Assembly: GCF_016743335.1 (NCBI RefSeq)
Contig: NZ_WCJE01000002.1
Location: 62,001 to 126,000, forward strand
DNA: 64,000 nucleotides
DNA from: Streptococcus suis
GTDB lineage: Bacteria; Bacillota; Bacilli; Lactobacillales; Streptococcaceae
Reading direction: 5' to 3'
Position numbers and translations under genes: made by a program. The first letter of the stretch is position 1, and each line of letters begins with the position of its first letter. The notes under the pieces are model-generated. The model saw nothing but the letters and a program-made list of their open reading frames with translations, searched no databases and was not told the origin of the DNA. Shown here piece by piece: positions 40,914-49,962 of this stretch.

Positions 40914-41792
40914 TTAGCTATAAACTTGTAGATACCACGTTGGAATCCAGCGAGTAAAGTCCGCATACCATTCTGAGATGGTGGCTGCCTGTTCCTGCAT
41001 CAAGGGGATTTGGAGGGGATCTACGCGCTCTGCCCAAGAAAGAGCGCCTAGACTATTTACTGTTACATAAAGAGCCATGAGTTTCCAAAATTCCTCTGGA
41101 ATAGCCCCCTCAAAATAGGCATCCACCTGACCACGCGCAAAGGCTGGAGACAAGTCTGCCGTAAAAATCAAACGGTTGAATTCTTCCCAGGGATCTCCTA
41201 TATCATGTCGATCAAAGTCTAAAATTTTCAGTCTTCCATTCTGGCCCCGTAGAAAGTTCCCTGTATGAAAATCACCATGATGGTAGGCAATTGGTCTTCC
41301 CTCAAGCAAGTGACGATTAGCCTGAACAAAGTCTATCATAGCCTGAACATTTGGATAGGAATGACTAGCTACTTGGTAGGCAGCTAATTTACTGTCAATC
41401 TTAGCCTGATAAAAACTGTTCCAGTCCCGTTGGCTTTGGTCAATCGGTAGGGCATGCAAGGTTCGCAAAAACTGCCCTGACTGACAGCCCAAATCATATA
41501 AGACAGAATCAGACAAACTAGAAGCCACTTCATTCATATCCTGACCCTCCACCCATTCATAAAGGGTGTAGACTGACAAGTCATCCGCCCAAAAACTTAG
41601 TGGCTCTGCCACAGGCAGGTCTTGTCCAAACAAGCTTTGAACCAATCGAAATTCTGCTTGCTTGGTCTCATAGGCTGTCCGCTCGGCTATTCGCAAAAGC
41701 CCATAGCGACCATCTTCTAGTTGGACCGTGTACTTTTGGTCCGTGGACCAGCCTTTGGTGAGGGGCTGTCGAGACACTATCCTAACTGCCAT
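40914..41792 (-). CDS. Phosphotransferase, APH/choline-kinase fold
   Basis: 292 aa. Kinase-like fold with YHHGDFHTGNFLRGQNGRLKILDFD (catalytic HGDxHxxN and DFD). Family includes aminoglycoside and sugar/choline kinases; substrate not evident. Start shares a base with the yhaM stop, so co-transcribed. Confidence 0.85.
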   Translation of the reverse strand: MAVRIVSRQPLTKGWSTDQKYTVQLEDGRYGLLRIAERTAYETKQAEFRLVQSLFGQDLPVAEPLSFWADDLSVYTLYEWVEGQDMNEVASSLSDSVLYDLGCQSGQFLRTLHALPIDQSQRDWNSFYQAKIDSKLAAYQVASHSYPNVQAMIDFVQANRHLLEGRPIAYHHGDFHTGNFLRGQNGRLKILDFDRHDIGDPWEEFNRLIFTADLSPAFARGQVDAYFEGAIPEEFWKLMALYVTVNSLGALSWAERVDPLQIPLMQEQAATISEWYADFTRWIPTWYLQVYS

Positions 41793-42733
41793 CAGTCGAT
41801 ATTTGGCCTATAGAAAGCGCGGTTATCCATGGCAAAGATACGGTTGGTCATCTCGCCTGGACCAACCTTGTCCAAAGCGGTCAACATCATCATCATTTCT
41901 GCATCGATATTGTCAATCATGTGGAGGATTTCCGCCTCCATAATCTGCGGACGGACGGGACTGCCATACTCCAGCAAACCGTGGTGGCTGAGGATAACGT
42001 GGCGAAGAACAGTCACTTCCTCCAGACTGTCGTCGATACCCAATTCCATCAGGATCTTGGTAATCTCTTCATCAATCAGGGAAATATGCCCAATCAGATT
42101 GCCACGGACAGTGTAGCCTGTGTTATCAGGTCCGGTCAGTTCAATCACCTTGGCTAGGTCATGCAGCATGATTCCTGCAAAAAGCAAACTCTTATTGAGC
42201 TGGGGATAGATGTCACCAATTTTATCTGCCAAGCGGACCATGGTCGCTGTATGGAAGGACAGGCCTGAATAGAAGGCGTGGTGGTTGGTCTTGGCAGCTG
42301 GGTAGGAATAAAATTCCTTTTCGTACTTGCTGTAAAGAGCACGGACAATCCGCTGCCATGTGGCATTTTCGATGCGGAAAATCATCTGGCTCAAATAGTC
42401 TTTGGTATCCTTGACATCCACAGGTGGTTTTTCCTTAAAATCTGCAGGGTCGTTGGGCTCGCCTGCCTTTGGCAAACGAAGAACCAGTTGATTGACCTGG
42501 GGGGTGTTGTTGTAAACCTCACGGCGTCCCTGCACGTGAACAACTGTCCCAGCAGTAAAATCCTTGATTTTCCCTGGCTGGGCATCCCAGACCTTGCCTT
42601 CAATCTCACCTGTATCATCCTGGAAGGTCAGAGCAAGGTAGTCTTTGCCTGCTCGTGTTTGACGGACATCTGCGGTCTTGATGAGATAGAATCCTTCGAA
42701 GAATTCATCTTTTTTCATTTGGTTAATTTTCAT
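41792..42733 (-). CDS. yhaM: 3'-5' exoribonuclease YhaM
   Basis: 313 aa from ATG 42733 (GAGGAAGATA before); N-terminal OB fold (FYLIKTADVRQTRAGKDYLALTFQDDTGEIEGKVW) and HD domain with H-HD (LHDLAK, HHGLLEYGSPV). Trims RNA 3' ends; called Cbf1 in pneumococcus. Confidence 0.93.
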   Translation of the reverse strand: MKINQMKKDEFFEGFYLIKTADVRQTRAGKDYLALTFQDDTGEIEGKVWDAQPGKIKDFTAGTVVHVQGRREVYNNTPQVNQLVLRLPKAGEPNDPADFKEKPPVDVKDTKDYLSQMIFRIENATWQRIVRALYSKYEKEFYSYPAAKTNHHAFYSGLSFHTATMVRLADKIGDIYPQLNKSLLFAGIMLHDLAKVIELTGPDNTGYTVRGNLIGHISLIDEEITKILMELGIDDSLEEVTVLRHVILSHHGLLEYGSPVRPQIMEAEILHMIDNIDAEMMMMLTALDKVGPGEMTNRIFAMDNRAFYRPNID

Positions 42734-43961
42734 TATCTTCCTCATCTAATGGGGACAGGCCAAGCAGTCCCTTGGTTTGGTCATCTTCGTACAGGTCAAT
42801 GGTACGAAGACTACGCTCGATAGCGTTGGTGCGAGTGGTTAGGAGTTTGTCAATATTGCTGCTAGCCTGATTGAGTTGTTTCTGAGCCTTAAGCAAGAGG
42901 TCAGAAAACTTGCCAAATTCCAGCTTGACATTGCCCAAGACCTTGGAAATATCATCGGCCGACCGTTGAATATTGAGGGTTTTAAAGCCGACGGAGAGAG
43001 AATTGAGCAGGGCAGAAAGGGTGGTCGGTCCTGCTACCACGATATTTTCCTGACGGCGTAGGTCATCAAAGAAAATGGGATTGCGGACCACTTCTGAATA
43101 CAGCCCTTCGGTTGGCAAGAACAACACGCCAAAGTTAGTCGTTTCAGGCGGATTAAGGTACTTGTTCTGAATATCCTTGGCAAAACGTTTGATAGCAGCC
43201 AAGAGATTTTTGCGATGGAGGTCAATCTGGTCCTTGTCCCCACTTTCGTAGGCTTCTTCCAAGCGGTAGTAATCCGCCAGCGGAAACTTGGAATCGATTG
43301 GCAAGTAGATATAGTCGCCTTCCGTGCGTCCTGGTAGCTTGACCGCATACTCCACGCGCTCACTAGAGCCTGAAACCGTGGCAAACTCTCGCTCATATTG
43401 GCTAGGTGTCAAAATATCCTCGATAATCTGTCCCAGCTGTAATTCACCCATGATGCCACGGGTTTTGGTGCCAGACAGCACCTTGTTCAGACTGCCCACA
43501 TCACGCGCCACCGTCTGCATTTCTCCCAGTCCCCGATTGACAGACTCCAACTGTTTGGACACTGTTTCAAAGGAGGCTTGTAGACGGGTTTGCAGGGTTT
43601 TCTCCAGCTTTTCCTCAACTGTCTGCCGCATTTCTTCCAGGCGTTTTTCATTGGATTCCTGAATAGCCTGCAAACGGCGGTCGGTGGCATCTCGTGTTTC
43701 CAAGTGGCTCTTATTCAGCTCTTGACGGATGTCGGTTAGCTGTTGGTAAAGCTCCGTGCGGAGTCTTTCCACTTCCTGATGAATGGCCTGTTGCTGTTTG
43801 AGGGTTGCATTTTCTAGTTGATAGCTGAGCTGATCAGACAAGTTGTCTGCTGTGTCTTCTGCCTGATCTTGCAAAAGCAGGGCCAAGCTCTGCCATTTTC
43901 CATAAAGAAAAACCAAGGCAAGCAAGACCAGTATCAGCAAAATAAGTAATACAATATCCAT
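42723..43961 (-). CDS. rmuC: DNA recombination protein RmuC
   Basis: 412 aa. Membrane helix 1-22, coiled coil about 30-170, nuclease-like domain (GIMGELQLGQIIEDILTPSQYEREF, YLPIDSKFPLADYYRL, FLPTEGLYSEVVRNP). Limits certain rearrangements; biochemical function incompletely known. Confidence 0.93.
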   Translation of the reverse strand: MDIVLLILLILVLLALVFLYGKWQSLALLLQDQAEDTADNLSDQLSYQLENATLKQQQAIHQEVERLRTELYQQLTDIRQELNKSHLETRDATDRRLQAIQESNEKRLEEMRQTVEEKLEKTLQTRLQASFETVSKQLESVNRGLGEMQTVARDVGSLNKVLSGTKTRGIMGELQLGQIIEDILTPSQYEREFATVSGSSERVEYAVKLPGRTEGDYIYLPIDSKFPLADYYRLEEAYESGDKDQIDLHRKNLLAAIKRFAKDIQNKYLNPPETTNFGVLFLPTEGLYSEVVRNPIFFDDLRRQENIVVAGPTTLSALLNSLSVGFKTLNIQRSADDISKVLGNVKLEFGKFSDLLLKAQKQLNQASSNIDKLLTTRTNAIERSLRTIDLYEDDQTKGLLGLSPLDEEDNEN

Positions 43962-44594
43962 CTAATCCTTGTCCTTACTGTAGATAAGGACCACGTAGCC
44001 CTTATCCAGTTGAATGTCTATGTCTCTATCTATAAATTCGTTAGAGGAATAGCATTTTTTGAAAAAATAATTGCTGGCATCCAGCGGGTACTTGGCATGA
44101 CGAATGGTCAGGCAACTCTGGTCCGACGGCATAAAGGAAATGTAAGTCATGTCAGTAATCGGCGAAATCCTATGACTGCCAGCAGGTCGAAAACGGACGA
44201 TGTTCTGACTGTCCACCAATTCAATCTGCTCCATATAGGTTGCCATGTCAGGCTCTGCAGCCAGAAAGAGATTGGTCATCATGTGATCCATGCGGCCACC
44301 CAAGGCTCCGTATATACGAACCTGGGCCTGCGGATAGGCCTTGAATACTTCCTTTAAAGCCAGCTCCAAGTCTGTATCATCTTTTTCAGCAGGAGCTTGC
44401 AAAAAACGCTCTGCTTGAGCCTTTATCCGCCCTAATTCTTCAGGTGTCACCGAGTCAAAATCACCGATGGCCCAGTCAAGAGGCAGGGAATGGTCCAGCA
44501 GACGAAGAGAGCCTGCATCTACCCCCACATAGAGGTCGGCAGGCTCAGGAAGGCAGTCAAAGGAACCGCCTGCAATGACAGCAATCTTAGTCAT
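43962..44594 (-). CDS. thiN: Thiamine pyrophosphokinase
   Basis: 210 aa. GVDAGSLRLLDHSLPLDWAIGDFDSVTPEE and KDDTDLELAL carry the conserved Asp residues. Converts thiamine plus ATP to thiamine pyrophosphate. Overlaps rpe by 8 bases. Confidence 0.93.
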   Translation of the reverse strand: MTKIAVIAGGSFDCLPEPADLYVGVDAGSLRLLDHSLPLDWAIGDFDSVTPEELGRIKAQAERFLQAPAEKDDTDLELALKEVFKAYPQAQVRIYGALGGRMDHMMTNLFLAAEPDMATYMEQIELVDSQNIVRFRPAGSHRISPITDMTYISFMPSDQSCLTIRHAKYPLDASNYFFKKCYSSNEFIDRDIDIQLDKGYVVLIYSKDKD

Positions 44595-45246
44595 GGAGGG
44601 CAGCTCTCAATTTGGCAACGTTGGCATCCAAATCGCCTTTGAAGAGGTAGGAACCTGCCACAAAGACATTGGCACCCGCATTTTTGGCTGAATGAATGGT
44701 CTTGTCGTCAATCCCGCCGTCCACTTCGATGTCAAAGTTCAAGCCTTTAGCTTCACGGAGTTTAACCAAATCCGCAATCTTCTCAGCCACTTCTGGAATG
44801 TAGGCTTGTCCACCAAAACCTGGGTTGACCGTCATGAGCAGAACCTGATCCACCAAGTTGAGCACCGGCTCAATGGTCACAAGAGGAGTGCCTGGATTGA
44901 TCACCACACCCACCTTCATACCAGCCGCACGAATTTTTTGGAGGGTCCCATGCAAGTGAACCGTTGCCTCTGCGTGAATAGTCAAGATATCCGCACCTGC
45001 TCGAGCAAAGGTCTCAATATGATTTTCAGGATTAGACACCATGAGATGGCAATCAAAAACCAGCTTGCTATGAGGACGCATAGCCGCAACCACATCCGCT
45101 CCAAAGCTGATATTTGGCACGAAATGACCATCCATGACATCAATGTGCACATACTCCACGCCTGTCTTTTCTAGACGCTTGAGCTCTTTTTCAAAATTTG
45201 CATAATCTGCCGCCAAAATAGACGGGGCAATCTTATAATGTGACAT
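44587..45246 (-). CDS. rpe: Ribulose-phosphate 3-epimerase
   Basis: 219 aa TIM barrel. SILAADYANFEKEL, VHIDVMDGHFVPNISFG, HLMV, MTVNPGFGGQ and VDGGI are the catalytic and phosphate loops. Pentose-phosphate pathway. Confidence 0.96.
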   Translation of the reverse strand: MSHYKIAPSILAADYANFEKELKRLEKTGVEYVHIDVMDGHFVPNISFGADVVAAMRPHSKLVFDCHLMVSNPENHIETFARAGADILTIHAEATVHLHGTLQKIRAAGMKVGVVINPGTPLVTIEPVLNLVDQVLLMTVNPGFGGQAYIPEVAEKIADLVKLREAKGLNFDIEVDGGIDDKTIHSAKNAGANVFVAGSYLFKGDLDANVAKLRAALHD

Positions 45247-45260
45247 AGAGTACCAACTTT

Positions 45261-46136
45261 CTATTTGAATTTCTTACTTACCTTGGTATAGGTTTCACGC
45301 TGATTTTGGATTTCGCTGAGGAATTGGAGATAATTGTCAAAGCGACTTTGGGAAATGGCAGAGCTGGCAACAGCTTCCTTGACCGCACAATCCGGCTCAT
45401 GGGTGTGGGTACAGGTCCTAAATTTGCAGTCCTGGCTGCTTTCCGCAATCTCTGGGAAACAATCTGTCAGAGCCTCCGCCTCCTTGACTTCATAGTCTAG
45501 GGATGAAAAACCTGGCGTATCCGCAATTTTCCCACCGAAGACATTGTAGAAACTGACCGCACGAGTGGTATGGCGACCACGCCCCAGACTATCTGAAATC
45601 GCACCTGTTTCCAAGGCTAATTCTGGTGCAATGCGATTGAGAAGAGTCGATTTACCAACCCCTGTCTGCCCCATAAAGACCGTCACCTTATCCTGCAATA
45701 ATGGCGTCAATTCCTCCAAACTATAGACAAAAGGATAGCCAATTTTCTCATAGATAGCCTTGAAGGCATCCATCTCCGCCCGTTCTTCTACCAAGTCCAT
45801 CTTAGAGATATAGATAATGGGATCCATATCCTTCTGTTCAAGGAGAACTAGGAAACGATCCAGTAGATTGGCATTAAAATCAGGTTCCTTGGCCGACATG
45901 ATAACCACAGCCTGATCGATATTGACGATAGGAGGTCGAACCAAGCTATTCTTTCTCTCGTGGATTTTTAAAATATAGCCTTCTGAGTTTTCCTCCGCAG
46001 AAAAGTCCACAAAATCACCCACGTAGGGCGTTTGACCTTTCTTACGAAAATTTCCTCTGGCTCTGGTTTGATAAATCTGTCCATCTGCCTCGACATAGTA
46101 AAAACCAGCCAAGGCCTTGATAATTCTTCCTTGCAA
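45261..46136 (-). CDS. rsgA: Ribosome small subunit GTPase RsgA
   Basis: 291 aa, TTG start (AAAGGAG 8 bases upstream). OB fold, circularly permuted GTPase with YISKMDL (G4) before [12 protein letters not shown] (G1) and DTPGFSS (G3), then zinc cluster [14 protein letters not shown]. 30S maturation factor. Confidence 0.95.
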   Translation of the reverse strand: MQGRIIKALAGFYYVEADGQIYQTRARGNFRKKGQTPYVGDFVDFSAEENSEGYILKIHERKNSLVRPPIVNIDQAVVIMSAKEPDFNANLLDRFLVLLEQKDMDPIIYISKMDLVEERAEMDAFKAIYEKIGYPFVYSLEELTPLLQDKVTVFMGQTGVGKSTLLNRIAPELALETGAISDSLGRGRHTTRAVSFYNVFGGKIADTPGFSSLDYEVKEAEALTDCFPEIAESSQDCKFRTCTHTHEPDCAVKEAVASSAISQSRFDNYLQFLSEIQNQRETYTKVSKKFK

Positions 46137-46251
46137 TGAAGACTCCTTTGTGTGTACTTGTTCCTATTATACCAAATTTCCTAGGAAAAAGGGAGTAAAG
46201 CCAAGTCCTGCACAGCTAGTATTTTCTTGCCAATGGGAATATGTGCACTAG

Positions 46252-46273
46252 AAAAGCCCTCAAACGAGAGCTT
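46252..46273 (-). terminator. Terminator of LPKTG gene
   Basis: Minus strand AAGCTCTC-GTTT-GAGGGCTT then TTC; 8-bp stem with one G-T pair, 20 bases past the stop. Confidence 0.7.
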
Positions 46274-46293
46274 TCTTGGTATACATAGATGGA

Positions 46294-47664
46294 CTAGTCT
46301 CTTTTGCGTGATGTGGCAGCTAGTCCGAGACCTGAAAGACCGGACAAGATGCCTCCTAAAACTAGGAGCATAGAGCTACTATCACCTGTTTTTGGCAAGG
46401 TTTTGGCAGTAGTCTGAGAGCCTTCCTCTGGTTTAACAGCAGGAGTGCTTGGAGCGGACTTGTCTACCTTTTTCTTGTCGGTTGTTACGACTGGTTGAGC
46501 CTTACCAGCTGTCTGGTCAGTTAAGGACGAGGCATCTGTTAGCTGTTCAACTGGTTTGTCTGTCGGAGTGTCAACTGGTTGTTCGACCGGCTGTTCGGCT
46601 GGGGTTTCAACTGGTTGTTCTGCCGAGGTTTCGCCTAGTTGTTCAGCTGGTTTTTCAACTGGAACTTCGACCGGCTGTTCAACTGGTTTAGTTTCAGCTG
46701 GTTTTTCAGCTGGAGTTTCAACTGGTTTTTCAATTGGGGTTTCAACTGGTTTTTCAGTTGGTTGTTCAGTTGGTTGTTCGGCTGGAGTTTCAACTGGTTG
46801 TTCAGTTGGTTGTTCAGTTGGTTGTTCGACTGGGGTTTCTGGAGCGGCGTCCTTAATCATCCAGAATTGAACCCATGCAAAACCAGCAGAGTTTAGTTGC
46901 TTTAAGGCATTATCATAGGTAAGTTCATAGGTTGGACTAGTGTATTGGTCCAACTTGTATCCATCAACTTTGGGTGTTTCTACCGTCTTTGTTTCTCCCG
47001 GGTTGATGGTAACATAGTAATGAGATAATGGACCATCAACTTCTGAAATTGCACCTATTAGTACCGAAATTGGTTTTTCAACTGGCTGGTCAGCTGGGGT
47101 TGCAACTGGTTGTTCAGTTGGTTGTTCGACTGGTTGCTCAGTTGGCTGGTCGGCTGGCTTCTCAACTGGTTTTTCTGTTGGTGTTGTAGCTGGTTTTTCA
47201 GTTGGCTGGTCTGTCGGAGTCTCGGCTGGCTTCTCAACTGGGGTTTCCACTGGTGTTTCAACTTTCTTATAGAAAAAACCTGTAGCTGGAACCCAATCTG
47301 TGTCATGCCAAACATTTTCGCCAGTGAAACTATCATAGGTTACAACCGTCTCAGCCGAAGACCAATCGGCAAGGACGTATCCATCTATATGAGGAGCCTT
47401 CTCTATTATGGTTTCTCCTTTGGAGATAGTTCCCTCTTTATAGGGGGCAATGCTCGTATATGATGGAACACGAATTACACCATCTTCTGGGATATCATCT
47501 ATATAATAATAAATTCGATAGGTGACAGTCTCTACTGGCTGATCTTCTGCATAAACTACAGCCTCTCCTACAAACTGGCTACCAGTAGGAATACCTACCC
47601 CACCCAAAACAAGGCTAGACGTAAGGGCTACGCCCCATTTAACCAATTTTTTTGCATTCATCAT
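46294..47664 (-). CDS. LPKTG-anchored surface protein with proline-rich repeats
   Basis: 456 aa. Signal peptide 1-40 ([34 protein letters not shown]). Two related globular domains of about 90 residues ([22 protein letters not shown]... and [31 protein letters not shown]) are each followed by PxExP/QPTEQP repeat stalks. C-terminus LPKTGDSSS, hydrophobic helix and RKRD for sortase A. Wall-spanning adhesin-like protein; ligand unknown. Its regulatory region holds a palindrome shared with the recombinase side. Confidence 0.9.
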   Translation of the reverse strand: MMNAKKLVKWGVALTSSLVLGGVGIPTGSQFVGEAVVYAEDQPVETVTYRIYYYIDDIPEDGVIRVPSYTSIAPYKEGTISKGETIIEKAPHIDGYVLADWSSAETVVTYDSFTGENVWHDTDWVPATGFFYKKVETPVETPVEKPAETPTDQPTEKPATTPTEKPVEKPADQPTEQPVEQPTEQPVATPADQPVEKPISVLIGAISEVDGPLSHYYVTINPGETKTVETPKVDGYKLDQYTSPTYELTYDNALKQLNSAGFAWVQFWMIKDAAPETPVEQPTEQPTEQPVETPAEQPTEQPTEKPVETPIEKPVETPAEKPAETKPVEQPVEVPVEKPAEQLGETSAEQPVETPAEQPVEQPVDTPTDKPVEQLTDASSLTDQTAGKAQPVVTTDKKKVDKSAPSTPAVKPEEGSQTTAKTLPKTGDSSSMLLVLGGILSGLSGLGLAATSRKRD

Positions 47665-47740
47665 ATTTTCCTAAGGTCTCTTGACCTTTCCTTTCCTTTT
47701 AAACATCTTATAAACCCCTGCTACAATAGGGTTTGTAGGT

Positions 47741-47768
47741 GTTTTAGTTAAGGGTCGTTAACTAAAAC
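47741..47768. repeat. 28-bp palindrome 1 near serine recombinase
   Basis: GTTTTAGTTAA (47741-47751) and TTAACTAAAAC (47758-47768), perfect 11-base arms, 6 bases between. Ends GTTTTA...TAAAAC and total length match the element at 47858. Confidence 0.8.
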
Positions 47769-47774
47769 AAGGAA

Positions 47775-47826
47775 AAATCAAAAAAATGCCGACCTGGAAA
47801 GGCTTGAAAAACCAGTCAAATCAGCA
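47775..47826 (-). terminator. Terminator of serine recombinase
   Basis: Minus strand TGCTGATTTG pairs (with G-T pairs) with CAGGTCGGCA, then TTTTTTTGATTTTT. Confidence 0.65.
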
Positions 47827-47857
47827 TTTTGAATGTTTTTTATTGATGACTTTGATT

Positions 47858-47885
47858 GTTTTAACAGACGACCGTCTACTAAAAC
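47858..47885. repeat. 28-bp palindrome 2 near serine recombinase
   Basis: GTTTTAACAGACG (47858-47870), AC, CGTCTACTAAAAC (47873-47885): 13-base arms with 2 mismatches around a central dinucleotide, the layout of serine-invertase/resolvase crossover sites. Confidence 0.7.
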
Positions 47886-47897
47886 ACACATATTCGC

Positions 47898-48575
47898 CTA
47901 CAGTTTATCATTTTGTGCTGTTTCTGTCAAAGAATTATGTGCTTTTTGACTGCGAAATGGGATATTATTTCGTTTTAAGACATGATAGATGGTCGCTGTT
48001 GAAATATTCAACTGGTTGACCATGTCTCGGATGGTTGTTTCTTCTGCCACATAGCTCTGAATCACTTGTTTTTCTTTTGATTTTGAAATACCCTTATTGC
48101 CCAATTTTACACCACGTTCTCTGGCCTTACGCAGACCATCTTTGGTGCGGTCAGAAATGGCTTGGAGTTCCCATTCTGCCACATAGCCTAGCATGAGGCA
48201 GAAGAATCGACCTGTCAGCGAGTCTGTTTCGATTTGTTCGTGGACGGATTGCAGGCGGATATGGTGGCTAGTCAAGTCTGAGATGATAGCAGACAGATGG
48301 AGCATCTTTCTGGTTAGGCGGTCTAGCTTATAGACTACAAAACTGGTCTCTATCCCGCTTTCAGCACAGGCTTTGGCTAGCCTGATAGCTTTTTGAAGTT
48401 GTGGGCGGTCTTGATGACCTCCCGATTCCTTTTCCATGTAGAGTCTGTCACAGAAGTGTAGGGCTTCTTTTTGAACTTCTAGCCCCAGTTCTTGCCGATT
48501 GTCCCTCGAACTCACACGAGCGTAGCCAATGACGACAGTGCCTTTTTCTTGGTATTGCTTGATGATTTTCTTCAT
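47898..48575 (-). CDS. Serine recombinase (resolvase/invertase family)
   Basis: 225 aa. VIGYARVSSRDNRQELG with the catalytic Ser, VYKLDRLTRKM, long E helix and C-terminal HTH (TTIRDMVNQLNISTATIYHVLKRNNIP). Complete. Next to an LPKTG gene and tRNA-Leu. Could resolve or invert DNA using the two palindromes at its 3' side. Confidence 0.9.
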   Translation of the reverse strand: MKKIIKQYQEKGTVVIGYARVSSRDNRQELGLEVQKEALHFCDRLYMEKESGGHQDRPQLQKAIRLAKACAESGIETSFVVYKLDRLTRKMLHLSAIISDLTSHHIRLQSVHEQIETDSLTGRFFCLMLGYVAEWELQAISDRTKDGLRKARERGVKLGNKGISKSKEKQVIQSYVAEETTIRDMVNQLNISTATIYHVLKRNNIPFRSQKAHNSLTETAQNDKL

Positions 48576-48705
48576 ATTTTCCTCCTTGTTCTACTATTGT
48601 AGCGGGGATTGGTATAAAAGGTCTGATGAACATGTGATCATGGTTTGATAATCATTCCATTTTCCCCTAGCCAAGTCAAGAAAAAAATAGTATAATAAAA
48701 AGCAA

Positions 48706-48787
48706 GCGGAGGTGGTGGAACGGCAGACACGCATGCTTCAGGCGCATGTGCCCATCGGGTGTGAGGGTTCAAATCCCTTCCTCCGCA
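48706..48787 (+). tRNA. tRNA-Leu (CAG)
   Basis: Acceptor GCGGAGG pairs with CCTCCGC; anticodon stem CATGC/GCATG around loop TTCAGGC gives CAG; long class II variable arm (CCC-ATC-GGG); T-arm GAGGG-TTCAAAT-CCCTT. CCA not encoded. TATAAT at 48691-48696 is its -10. Confidence 0.95.
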
Positions 48788-48801
48788 TGATAAACGAGAA
48801 A

Positions 48802-48828
48802 CCCCAAGTCAGAGTTGATGACTTGGGG
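48802..48828. terminator. Terminator shared by tRNA and toxin gene
   Basis: CCCCAAGTCA (48802-48811) and TGACTTGGGG (48819-48828), perfect 10-bp stem; weak U-tracts on both sides. Confidence 0.7.
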
Positions 48829-48859
48829 TGATACTTTATGCTAATTATTTGGCTTCAAA

Positions 48860-49195
48860 TCATTTAAGTAATGTTATCCAGTTTTGCTTTGAATGCAAGA
48901 TACGGGCTACAAAAACCTGATAGCCCTCTATGAAATAAAAAACGAGATAATGTTCTATCGGCATATAACGGTAGGGCTTTCCATCGGCAGTTAGGTTGCC
49001 AAATCCTCTGCTAGATACCAAGGGACAGACTTCAGGGAATAGCTCTAATATTTCCAAAGCCTTCAATATCAAATCAATTTTGCTAGCCGCTGCTTGTTGG
49101 CTGTAAAAATTGATCAGAATGTAATCATATATAGCCTGCAAATCCTGTTTGGCTCTATCAGAAATAACAAGCTCATATTTTTTCTTATCAGTCAA
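48860..49195 (-). CDS. RelE/ParE-type toxin
   Basis: 111 aa from TTG 49195 (AAAGGA 8 bases before). YELVISDRAKQDLQAIYDYILINFYSQQAAASKIDLIL... is the ParE/RelE helix hairpin, ending YRYMPIEHYLVFYFIEGYQVFVARILHSKQNW. Overlaps its antitoxin. Confidence 0.85.
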   Translation of the reverse strand: MTDKKKYELVISDRAKQDLQAIYDYILINFYSQQAAASKIDLILKALEILELFPEVCPLVSSRGFGNLTADGKPYRYMPIEHYLVFYFIEGYQVFVARILHSKQNWITLLK

Positions 49196-49481
49196 GACCA
49201 AATTCCTTTCTGACAGCCACGAGAGAACTTGTCTTACCTGCTAGAATATCCTGATGCCCTAACAAGATTTCTTTCTTTAACTCTTCAAAAGCAATCTTGT
49301 TGCTATCCTCCCTACTGTCTTTTGTGACAAATTCTTGGGCATCAATAGTACCTGTCGCAATTTTTCTCAAGGTCGCATTCAGCACATCTGAAACTGTCAT
49401 GCTTTCTCCTGCTAATAGCTCCTTTGTCTGCTGATAATAAAATGAATCTGCCCTAAAGTTTACCTGTTGTGTTGCTCCCAT
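49188..49481 (-). CDS. RelB/DinJ-type antitoxin
   Basis: 97 aa from ATG 49481 after AAGGAG. ATQQVNFRADSFYYQQTKELLAGESMTVSDVLNATLRKIATG is the ribbon-helix-helix DNA-binding part; the C-end should wrap the toxin. Confidence 0.85.
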   Translation of the reverse strand: MGATQQVNFRADSFYYQQTKELLAGESMTVSDVLNATLRKIATGTIDAQEFVTKDSREDSNKIAFEELKKEILLGHQDILAGKTSSLVAVRKEFGLD

Positions 49482-49556
49482 TATTCCCAACTCCTTTGTA
49501 TAGACGTTTTGTACATACAGTTTACCCCTTTTTCAGAAGTTGGTCAAGATATTCGC

Positions 49557-49890
49557 TAAATGGGAGTGGGAAAGAACTCGACCATTCATAGAAGAGTTCG
49601 TCAACAAGTCCTTATTTCCAGTTGTTGAGCTGAAACAGTCTATTCCCAGACTGTTTCACTCCCACCCCCGCATAGCTCCAACAGTCAGAGTAGTGACTGT
49701 TGGAGGTTGGAGATAGAGCGAACAAGGTTCGTTACAAAAAGGTTCAGTGAACCTTTTGAGGTTGGAAATAGAGCGAACTTTGTTCGCAACAGTCGTAATG
49801 ATCAGATTTGGAGTATAAAACACGAATTGCTGAGATTTGCTTCGCAAATCCTATCTCCAACCTTTAACAGTCTCCCAGACTGTTAAAGCC
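49557..49890. repeat. Run of consecutive perfect hairpins
   Basis: Non-coding stretch (about 470 bases between genes). Hairpins at 49632-49657, 49676-49705 (12-bp stem), 49719-49735, 49737-49757, 49773-49787, 49834-49850 and 49863-49887. The ends CTCCAACAGTC/GACTGTTGGAG and AACAGTCT recur. Looks like a degenerate repetitive element; an open frame at 49656-49847 inside it is not a likely gene. Confidence 0.75.
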
Positions 49891-49962
49891 AATCAACCAC
49901 TGCGCTGAGATGTTGACACTAACTTTGAGAAGCGGTGCTGGGCTTTTTGCTCAACCTCATTT

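Noticed and set aside
46560-47240. Possible CRISPR-like repeat array
   Set aside because: Short irregular repeats encode PxExP stalks in one frame; no constant repeat/spacer spacing and no cas genes.
46449-47463. Plus-strand frames with Cys/Ser/Gly and Trp/Phe repeats
   Set aside because: Reverse reading of the proline-rich repeats of the surface protein.
49656-49847. 63-residue minus-strand frame
   Set aside because: Lies entirely in the hairpin repeat stretch, no ribosome site; likely spurious.
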